Source of the DNA: Planctomycetaceae bacterium
GTDB taxonomy: Bacteria; Planctomycetota; Planctomycetia; Planctomycetales; Planctomycetaceae
Direction of reading: 5' to 3'
DNA length: 54,576 nucleotides
Assembly: GCA_020426505.1 (NCBI GenBank)
Contig: JAGQPX010000037.1
Span: 1 to 54,576 of the forward strand
This document shows positions 19,414 through 26,308 of the stretch, in pieces (the stretch's first letter is position 1; every line of letters starts with the position of its first letter). Made by a program: the position numbers and the translations under genes. The notes beneath the pieces are model-generated. The model was not told the DNA's origin and searched no databases. It saw only the letters and a list, made by a program, of their open reading frames with translations.

Positions 19414-20844
19414 ATGCCTTTTGAAATCACGGTGCCACGTCTCGGATGGTCGATGGAGGAAGGTGTCCTCGCCGAATGGCTGAAGGAGCAGGGCGAGTTC
19501 GTCAATGCTGGCGATGTCGTGTTCATGCTGGAGGGCGAGAAGGCGGTCCATGAGATCGAAGCTCTCGACTCGGGGACGTTGCATCTCCCCTCGGACGCGC
19601 CGGCGGAGGGCGACGCTGTTCGTGTGGGGCAGGTCATCGGTTTTCTGCTTGCCGATGGTGAACAGCCTCCGTCGTCGATCGAGAGTTCAAATCGGACGGA
19701 AGCTCGAAGCACATCGCCCACTTCATCACCAACCCACGGGATACGGAAGGATGTGCCATCGCGGGCAGCTGGTCCCGCAGCCCGCCGCCTCGCTCGCCAA
19801 CTGGGGATCGACCTGAATGCAGTCCCCACGCCCGACCCGACCGGACGCGTGATCGGTGAGGACGTTCTCCGGGCAGCGGCCCTTCGCCGGTCGAGAGTAC
19901 TCAATGAATCCTCTCATCCTAGTTCGAGACTCGTCGCAACTCCACGAGCGCGGAGGCGTGCTGGCGAACTTGGCATCGACTGGCGAACAATCCGGGGTAC
20001 CGGACGCAACGGACGGGTTCGCGAACGGGATGTGCTGTCACACACGGCAATCTCCCCGGCCAACCGATCGCTTGCTCATCGCGAATCATCAGACGCTCGC
20101 ACTCAAAGTCCAGCGCCTCCGAGCGCACCGGGACGTTTTCAGCCTGCGACGATGATGCGACGGACAATCGCGCAGCGAATGCTCGCGGCCGTCCATCATA
20201 CCGCTCCGGTGACCTTGACCACGAAAGTTGATGCCTCCGCACTGGTCGTCCTTCGGTCGGAATGGAAGGCAGCCGGAGATGTCGATCCTCTGCCCAGCTA
20301 CAATGACATACTCGTGAAACTGACAGCAACTGTTCTGCGGGAACATCCTGAACTCAACGCCTGCTGGCACAACGGCGGGATCTGGACCTACGATGAAGTG
20401 AATGTCGGAGTCGCTGTCGATACTGAGCCCGGCCTCGTCGCGCCCGTGATCAGGGATGCCGACAAGCTGTCGCTCAAGCAGATTGCCGAATGCTCGCGCG
20501 CATTGACCGAGCAGGCACGCACCGACACGTTGTCGCAAAGTCAGCTGGAGGGGGGAACCATTACCGTGACGAATCTGGGCGGCTTCGGGATCGATACCTT
20601 CACGCCGATCATCAATCTCCCACAGGCAGCGATTCTCGGCATCGGACGCATCATCCGCGAGCCCGTCGTCCGCGAAGACCGGATCGAAGTCGGCCACACT
20701 CTCAGACTGAGTCTGACGTTTGATCACCAGGTCATCGACGGGGCACCCGCCGCCCGTTGGTTGGAGCAACTGTGCACTGCCATCTCTGAGTGTCGGAACG
20801 ACGTGAACAGCGGTCTCTCGCTCGACAGGCACGCGTCGAGTTAA
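19414..20844 (+). CDS. Dihydrolipoamide acyltransferase (E2) with two subunit-binding domains
   Basis: This 476-residue E2 carries one lipoyl domain (residues 1-82, lipoyl lysine K43 in EGEKAVHEI). Two peripheral-subunit-binding domains follow, at about 114-152 (ending PTGRVIGEDVLR) and 173-208 (ending RNGRVRERDVL). The catalytic domain (about 240-465) has the HxxxDG motif in DHQVIDGAPAA. It accepts the acyl group from E1 and transfers it to CoA. One binding domain is usual in bacteria; two is odd. The start is supported by CAGGAG eight bases upstream, and the gene follows the E1 gene by 5 bp. The acyl group is unknown: pyruvate, acetoin or branched-chain oxoacids are all possible. Confidence 0.9.
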   Translation: MPFEITVPRLGWSMEEGVLAEWLKEQGEFVNAGDVVFMLEGEKAVHEIEALDSGTLHLPSDAPAEGDAVRVGQVIGFLLADGEQPPSSIESSNRTEARSTSPTSSPTHGIRKDVPSRAAGPAARRLARQLGIDLNAVPTPDPTGRVIGEDVLRAAALRRSRVLNESSHPSSRLVATPRARRRAGELGIDWRTIRGTGRNGRVRERDVLSHTAISPANRSLAHRESSDARTQSPAPPSAPGRFQPATMMRRTIAQRMLAAVHHTAPVTLTTKVDASALVVLRSEWKAAGDVDPLPSYNDILVKLTATVLREHPELNACWHNGGIWTYDEVNVGVAVDTEPGLVAPVIRDADKLSLKQIAECSRALTEQARTDTLSQSQLEGGTITVTNLGGFGIDTFTPIINLPQAAILGIGRIIREPVVREDRIEVGHTLRLSLTFDHQVIDGAPAARWLEQLCTAISECRNDVNSGLSLDRHASS

Positions 20845-21320
20845 GACTGACACGAATCTTTTTTTATTCGGGTGTGATCTCTGCGTCCTTTGTGATGGGG
20901 GGGAAAGCTCCAGCATTGCTCATTGGACCAGTCCACACGATGGGAAGCCGGATTGGATAGGATTGGGGAGCAAGTGTTGTCTCAATCGATGCAGCGTCTG
21001 CGGACAGAAGCCTTCACAAAGTCGACCGCTCATCAAGAATCGTTCACCTTCTGGCATGCTTTCTGTCGCTTCGCGATGCGGGTTGGGACAACCCGTTCGC
21101 CTCAGTTCTCTGAACAAACAACGCAGAGCGAAATGCAAGACAGTGACCGTGTGCCACGAGCACTTTGGTGCAGCGGCGTTTGGACGGCGAAATGCCTAAG
21201 ATTTGTGCATGGTGCACCGCTGGGGACGCTACACATCTCCGTTCCCTGCGATAGACTGATGCGAATGCGACTCGAATACTCGGTTGCAGACCCTGCTTAT
21301 GAATTCCTGGGAGATTACGG
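20845..21320 (+). other. 476 bp intergenic region after the catabolic island
   Basis: There is no convincing gene here. A weak hairpin, CGAAT/ATTCG around a T-rich loop at about 20865-20882, follows the E2 stop and might help end transcription. A 144-codon open frame from 20923 lacks any recognisable domain and runs out of frame into the cyclophilin gene, so it is not called. The last part holds the ribosome site GGGAG just before 21321 and presumably the cyclophilin promoter, which I cannot pinpoint. No tRNA-like fold was seen. Confidence 0.5.
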
Positions 21321-22427
21321 ATGTCTTTACCTCAATCGTTCCGCTTGGGCGAGATGATCGCCATCTTACTCTGTGCGGGACTGCCATTGTCTGCCGATGA
21401 CGGTGGCGAATTCGATGCGTCAGAGTGGAAGGCTCTGTTGGAGAAGAAGGTCGCCGTCGTTGCAAGAATCGAGGAGATCGGCAAGACCTTTCAGGATGCG
21501 ACTCCGGAGGAGCGCGATTCGCTCCAGAAGGAAGCCGCGGAATTGTCGAACGATTTCCGAAAGGACGTGATGCCCCGGTTGCTCGAACTTGCTCCGACTG
21601 CATTCGAGCGTGATCCCAAAGACACGGACGCCGCCGAGATCATGATGCAAATCACCTACGCCAAGAACCAGTTCGGCAAGGCAGCTGAAATTGCGGAACT
21701 GGTCCTACAGAACACACCGGAGAATTCTCTCGCCCTCAATGTTGCCGGCGTGAGTTACTTTGCCACCAATAACTTCGAGAAAGCTGTCGAGACATTCGAA
21801 CGTGCAAAGGGCCTCGAAGCGTTGATTCCTCAATTGGGAGGTCGATACATCGATTCGGCTGAGAAGTACATCGACTACTGGAAAACTGAGCAGGAGATTC
21901 GTGCAGCCGAGGCGGCAGCCACCGGCGACGACCAACTGCCGCAAGTCCTCATGAAGACCGACAAGGGAGATATTCTGCTGGAGCTGTTCGAGAACGAAGC
22001 ACCGAACACGGTCGCTAACTTCGTCAGCCTCGTTGAGAAGAAATACTACGACGGCGTCCCGTTTCATCGAGTCATCAGCGGCTTCATGGCTCAGGGAGGG
22101 CAGAAACTGCCGATCGCAGGAGGGATCAATTACACGATCGATTGCGAGTGCTATCGGGATGACGCTCGTCGGCATTTTGCAGGCACATTGAGCATGGCAC
22201 ATGCCGGCAAGGACACGGGTGGGGCACAGTTCTTTCTGACGCACCTCCCGACACCTCACCTTGACCGTGATGAGAGACCGGAGTCGGTGCATACGGTCTT
22301 CGGCCGTGTCGTTGAGGGAATGGATGTCGTTGCTGCGATCGAGCAGGGGGATGCCATTCAGTCGGCCACGGTCGTGAGGAAACGAAACCACGATTACAAG
22401 CCGGTGACGAACCCGCCATCGCCATAG
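21321..22427 (+). CDS. Exported cyclophilin-type peptidyl-prolyl isomerase with helical N-terminal domain
   Basis: This 368-residue protein begins with a signal sequence (MIAILLCAGLPLSADDG). A helical TPR-like region lies at about residues 30-195, including a repeat-like stretch NNFEKAVETFERAKGLEAL. A cyclophilin domain fills about residues 208-365: KTDKGDILLELFENEAPNTV, then FHRVISGFMAQGG with the catalytic Arg, GGAQFFLTHLPTPHLD and HTVFGRVVEGMDVV. It would speed prolyl isomerisation during folding of exported proteins in the periplasm. The start ATG has GGGAG seven bases upstream. The helical part may bind client proteins. It stands apart from the catabolic island and is followed on the same strand by the class IV aminotransferase gene. 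Confidence 0.9.
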   Translation: MSLPQSFRLGEMIAILLCAGLPLSADDGGEFDASEWKALLEKKVAVVARIEEIGKTFQDATPEERDSLQKEAAELSNDFRKDVMPRLLELAPTAFERDPKDTDAAEIMMQITYAKNQFGKAAEIAELVLQNTPENSLALNVAGVSYFATNNFEKAVETFERAKGLEALIPQLGGRYIDSAEKYIDYWKTEQEIRAAEAAATGDDQLPQVLMKTDKGDILLELFENEAPNTVANFVSLVEKKYYDGVPFHRVISGFMAQGGQKLPIAGGINYTIDCECYRDDARRHFAGTLSMAHAGKDTGGAQFFLTHLPTPHLDRDERPESVHTVFGRVVEGMDVVAAIEQGDAIQSATVVRKRNHDYKPVTNPPSP

Positions 22428-22489
22428 CACTCCATATGCGACGCGATCTCCCCACGAGATGTTTTCCTGCTTCTCACGTAGTTTCGGTG

Positions 22490-23359
22490 ATGTCTGACGA
22501 TCCTCTCGCCAATTGGAACGGTGTCGTGATGCCGCTGAGTGAAGCGCGCGTCTCGGTGCTTGATCGCGGGTTCCTGTTCGGCGACGGCGTTTACGAAGTC
22601 CTCCGCATCTACAGCGGACAACCATTCCTTGAGGCCGAGCACCTCGACCGTTTTCGACGCAGTCTCGACAAGATCTCGATCGACTGCGACGTCCAACGAC
22701 TGATCGGGCGGATGCGTGAGACGCTGAGCCACTCGGGAGTTCAGGAGGGATTGATCTACATTCAGGTCACACGCGGCACGGCACCACGAACACATCGATT
22801 CCCCACCGGCGGCACGGCTCCCAACGAATTAATTTACATTGAAGGGTTTACCGAGGAGCCGTATGGGATGTTTCGCGACAGCGGGGGGACGGCGATCACC
22901 GTTCCGGACATGCGATGGAAGCGGTGTGACATCAAGTCGGTGAATCTTCTCGCAAATTGCATGGCCGCTCAGCAGGCAGCCGAGGCGGGTTGTGTAGAAG
23001 CCCTGCTGATCGATGAGAACGGCATCGTCAATGAGGGCTCACACACGAGTGTGTTCGGCGTGCGAGACGGGGCCATCCTCACATCGCCCCTGTCGCCGGC
23101 CATTCTGCCGGGAATCACGCGAGGTCTGGTGACCAAGCTCGCAGACAGTTGCGGGATTCCGCTGCGTGAGCAGTCATTCACCGTCAGTGAGATCGTTGAA
23201 CTGGATGAACTGTTTTTGACGGGGACGACGGCTGAGGTGTTGCCCCTCGTTCGTGTTGATGGAACTTCGGTCAATGATGGCCTGCCGGGACCGGTCACGC
23301 GACAGCTTCAACAAGCATATCAGGATTTCGTTGCGGAAAGTCTTTCTCAAACTCGGTAG
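22490..23359 (+). CDS. dat: Class IV aminotransferase, D-amino-acid transaminase-like
   Basis: About 289 residues from the chosen ATG, giving MSDDPLANWNG; an in-frame ATG at 22436 would add 18 residues without family similarity. The fold type IV PLP enzyme shows VLDRGFLFGDGVYEVLRIY near the N-terminus, the PLP lysine in RCDIKSVNLL, EGSHTSVFGV, and LPGITRG binding the phosphate. The RCDIKS and EGSxTxVFG patterns are closer to Bacillus-type D-alanine transaminases than to IlvE, so production of D-amino acids for the envelope is the best guess. Branched-chain aminotransferase or aminodeoxychorismate lyase activity cannot be excluded. It is cytoplasmic and lies 62 bp after the cyclophilin gene. 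Confidence 0.85.
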   Translation: MSDDPLANWNGVVMPLSEARVSVLDRGFLFGDGVYEVLRIYSGQPFLEAEHLDRFRRSLDKISIDCDVQRLIGRMRETLSHSGVQEGLIYIQVTRGTAPRTHRFPTGGTAPNELIYIEGFTEEPYGMFRDSGGTAITVPDMRWKRCDIKSVNLLANCMAAQQAAEAGCVEALLIDENGIVNEGSHTSVFGVRDGAILTSPLSPAILPGITRGLVTKLADSCGIPLREQSFTVSEIVELDELFLTGTTAEVLPLVRVDGTSVNDGLPGPVTRQLQQAYQDFVAESLSQTR

Positions 23360-23378
23360 GGCATCGGGAAACATTTCC

Positions 23379-23990
23379 ATGTCAAGAAACGCAAAGTTGT
23401 TTGTGGTTCTCGGGATCTTATTGGCAGGTTGCAGTGACAGCGGCGGGGGAGGGACGGCTGGAGTCAACCCCTATGACAACGCACCGGCACCGGTCCAGGA
23501 GGTCCCTGCGGCCCCGCCGAGACCGATGACCGGTGCACAGACAGAACGGATGCGTGGCCAGAACAAGCAACCGGCCGCACCGCCTCAACCTTCGCTGCGG
23601 GTCAACGATGCAGGCGAACATGCAATCGCGTTGACGTTTGCTGAGTATGCCAACATGACCCGCAAGGCAACGGAGATGACTGAAGAGCTGACGAAGATTC
23701 ACATCGCGGTCGATGAATCGGGAGATGCTGGCTCCTATCAGGATCGCTGGGGAGAGCTGACCGCCGATTTGACGCAGCTTTATACTCGTGTGCTCGCCAC
23801 GGGGTATCCGCCGGAAGATGTGGCCCAGCAGTTAAACGACAAAGCACTGCCTCAACTGAAGGCCGCTCTCAGCTCAACCGAACTCGCCATGAAGGAGCAC
23901 GCCTTCGTCGAGAGTGGCATCGATCGGAGCTTCGCCGACGCGAAGGCGATCTACGAACACATGTCGCACAATCTCACAGCGTCCGAGTGA
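23379..23990 (+). CDS. Lipoprotein of unknown function
   Basis: I do not recognise a family. From the ATG at 23379 the protein has 203 residues and starts with a clean lipoprotein signal: MSRNAKLFVVLGILLAGC, with lipid-modified C18. Longer in-frame starts from 23253 would bury that signal behind unrelated residues. A Gly/Pro/Ala-rich flexible stretch (about residues 20-75) leads to a helical C-terminal half with heptad-like spacing, such as MTEELTKIHIAVDESG. The protein is presumably anchored in a membrane facing the periplasm. It follows the aminotransferase by 19 bp and converges on the glycosyltransferase gene, leaving 186 bp between them that contains a 7 bp inverted repeat (24063-24069 and 24110-24116). 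Confidence 0.75.
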   Translation: MSRNAKLFVVLGILLAGCSDSGGGGTAGVNPYDNAPAPVQEVPAAPPRPMTGAQTERMRGQNKQPAAPPQPSLRVNDAGEHAIALTFAEYANMTRKATEMTEELTKIHIAVDESGDAGSYQDRWGELTADLTQLYTRVLATGYPPEDVAQQLNDKALPQLKAALSSTELAMKEHAFVESGIDRSFADAKAIYEHMSHNLTASE

Positions 23991-24176
23991 GTGAATGGAA
24001 ATCGCAGGATCAAGACGTCCGAATCACATCGAAACTCACGGTTCCGCTCCTGTAGCTGGACTCGCCAGAGTTCAGACTTCAGAAGTGACATGGGACGTGC
24101 CGGCTAAATTCTGGCGATTCCAGCAACACTGAATAAGTGCCATTGCCTTGAGAGTGAGTGAACGCTTTCACATGCG

Positions 24177-25286
24177 TTACCGAATGAGCCTCTCAAGCTG
24201 ATCGTCCATCGTCGGAACGATTCTGCTCCACAGGAATCGGGCAGTAGCCATGCGAGCTGCCGAGGCTCTCTCCACGAGATCACGTCGTTCATGGAAAGTG
24301 GTGATCAACTCTCCGAGACGTTCGCGGAGCGATTGTCCATCGTCATAGAGGTATTCAGGGCGGTTCTCGATCAATTCCGGGTATGAGAGTCTGTTGGGCA
24401 ACAATGGAAAACATCCGGCTGTGATCGCTTCGACTGTCGAGATGCCGAAGAACTCGTGAGCAGCCGTCGAGACGTAGATGTCCGCTGACATCAGGGCTTC
24501 CCGATACGCCTCCCGTGATTCGAGAAAGCCCCAATGTCGGATTCGATCGCGATGACGTTCATACGCTTTCGCGAAGCAAGCCGGCGTGTCTCGATAGGAT
24601 TGACCGATCACACTCAACTCGAATGGCAGCCCTTCGGCATCGAGTATGTCGATGACGTCGAAAAACTGTTCGGGCCGCTTGTCGTGTTCCCAACGAGCTG
24701 CCCACAAGAGATGAGGCACCGAACCCCGCGTTGTCTCGTGAGGTTCTGAAAATGGATCGACTCCGGGCGGGCAGACCTGCGACTTCCCTCGGATCGCCTC
24801 GCGGGCGAATGACAGTGAGTGATCCGGCACGTGTTGGTGCAGCCGGTCAACTGCAGTGAGGAACTCCTCTCGATGGAAGTTCGAATTCCACCACACCTCA
24901 TCAGCCGCCAGTGCAGAGATGATGTTCGTCATGCCAAAGTGCAAATCCCGCTGACGTTCGACTTCCGTGAGACGAGACGGATACGTCAACTGGTTCTCGT
25001 GAAAGTACATCACCACTGGAAGCTGCCGGATCCTGCTGTCGCACAACCCACGGAGTTCCGCCAGGTTCAGCATGTCGGTGACCCAGAGCACGTCCCAAGT
25101 CTGCTGCGAATACTCCGGTTCTCTGAGCAGCCGTGCGAAGTGGATCGCCGCTTGACGCATCCGCCACTTCCAGTGGCAGGCCGGCAACGTCAAAAGGGTG
25201 AAGTCATGTCGGCTGTGCCGCATCCATCCGTCGATGAAGGCGCGATGACTCCCACCGTGAAACGGATTCAACGCCAGCACTCGCAT
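24177..25286 (-). CDS. Glycosyltransferase, tRNA-queuosine mannosyltransferase-like (DUF3524)
   Basis: This 369-residue cytoplasmic protein resembles the GTDC1/QTMAN family. The N-terminal DUF3524 region (about 1-170) has RVLALNPFHGGSHRAFIDGW, the acid-and-aromatic segment LPACHWKWRMRQAA, and YFHENQLTYP near residue 105. The C-terminal half is a GT-B donor-binding domain with HLLWAARWEHDKRPEQFF and STAAHEFFGISTVEAITAG. The eukaryotic member mannosylates queuosine in tRNA-Asp, and bacterial homologues share the motifs, so a role in tRNA anticodon modification is likely but inferred. Its start lies 9 bp beyond the stop of the purine nucleoside phosphorylase gene, so the two form an operon. Confidence 0.85.
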   Translation of the reverse strand: MRVLALNPFHGGSHRAFIDGWMRHSRHDFTLLTLPACHWKWRMRQAAIHFARLLREPEYSQQTWDVLWVTDMLNLAELRGLCDSRIRQLPVVMYFHENQLTYPSRLTEVERQRDLHFGMTNIISALAADEVWWNSNFHREEFLTAVDRLHQHVPDHSLSFAREAIRGKSQVCPPGVDPFSEPHETTRGSVPHLLWAARWEHDKRPEQFFDVIDILDAEGLPFELSVIGQSYRDTPACFAKAYERHRDRIRHWGFLESREAYREALMSADIYVSTAAHEFFGISTVEAITAGCFPLLPNRLSYPELIENRPEYLYDDGQSLRERLGELITTFHERRDLVERASAARMATARFLWSRIVPTMDDQLERLIR

Positions 25287-25295
25287 GGGATGCCA

Positions 25296-26132
25296 TCAGG
25301 TCTGTCGCGATGCCTCGTGAGCGAGGACGCCGCACACAAGGGTCGTGAGTTTCGGCTCGGCTGCGTTGGCCACCTCGATAATCTCTTCCACGATGGCCGG
25401 TTTGAGTGCGTCCGGCAGACACATGTCGGTGATGACGGACAAACCGAGCGATCGCAGTCCGGCATGCACGGCAACAATCACTTCCGGTGCCATTGACATG
25501 CCGACGGTGTCCGCTCCAATCGCTCTTAGAAAACGATACTCGGCCCGCGTCTCGAGATTCGGTCCCGAGACGACCGAATGCACGCCCCGATGAGCAACGA
25601 TGTCATGCTTGCGGGCGATCTCCAGCACGATACGGCCGAGTTCCTGATCGTAAGGTGCACTCATGTCGGGAAAGCGAGGTCCCAGGCGATCATCGTTAAT
25701 CCCGATGAGCGGGTTGTCCCCCATCAGGTTGATGTGATCGTCGACCACGATGATATCCCCCGTACTGTGCAGCGGGTTCATTCCTCCCACGGCACTGGAG
25801 ACGATCATCAACTCGGCTCCCATCTCCTTGAAGACCCGTACCGGGAGGGTCACCTGCTTGAGGGAGTAGCCCTCGTACATGTGGAAACGGCCCTCCATGG
25901 CCATGACCGAGAGACCTTCGAGACGGCCACAAACGAGACGACCGGCGTGACTGATGGCCGTGGATGTGGGGAAATTCGGGATCTCCCCATAGTCGATCGC
26001 CGCTTCGACATCGATCTGTGCCGCGAGACTGCCCAACCCTGTCCCGAGGATGATGCCCGCATGCGGCTGACCGTCCCATTGAGAGCGAATGAACTGGCAC
26101 GCTTCCTGAATCTGGTCGTACAACTCAAGCAC
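25296..26132 (-). CDS. Purine nucleoside phosphorylase, trimeric class with Asp at the base site
   Basis: This 278-residue enzyme splits purine nucleosides with phosphate. Class I (human-like) signatures are GIILGTGLGSLA, SHAGRLVCG, MEGRFHMYEGY, VSSAVGGMNP and SGPNLETRAE, whose E194 matches the base-binding human E201. The position of human N243, which reads the 6-oxo group, is Asp here (D236 in SVITDMC), and human F200 is Leu (L193). These changes may shift preference towards 6-amino purines. The start codon is GTG at 26132-26130. It is the upstream gene of a pair with the mannosyltransferase-like gene. It is divergent from the RND exporter, and the 176 bp between their starts should hold both promoters. 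Confidence 0.9.
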   Translation of the reverse strand: MLELYDQIQEACQFIRSQWDGQPHAGIILGTGLGSLAAQIDVEAAIDYGEIPNFPTSTAISHAGRLVCGRLEGLSVMAMEGRFHMYEGYSLKQVTLPVRVFKEMGAELMIVSSAVGGMNPLHSTGDIIVVDDHINLMGDNPLIGINDDRLGPRFPDMSAPYDQELGRIVLEIARKHDIVAHRGVHSVVSGPNLETRAEYRFLRAIGADTVGMSMAPEVIVAVHAGLRSLGLSVITDMCLPDALKPAIVEEIIEVANAAEPKLTTLVCGVLAHEASRQT

Positions 26133-26308
26133 AATAAGTCTTTCCCGGATGTGAAGTTAATTCTCCAGACGCGAGGATTCTGCCAGAGATGGTCGCCGAC
26201 CACAATCGTCCGACCTTATGTCGGTCATTTGGCCGGTTGTTTCTGTTTCTGAAAGCGGGTTACAATCGAAGTGAAGCGCTCAGCGGTGATGAACGACAGG
26301 GATGAAAC

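Noticed and set aside
20923..21357. 144-codon open frame between E2 and the cyclophilin gene
   Set aside because: The residues look arbitrary, no domain is recognisable, and it overlaps the supported cyclophilin start in another frame.
24063..24116. 7 bp inverted repeat as a terminator between convergent genes
   Set aside because: The loop is 40 bases and there is no T-tract, so termination is not supported.
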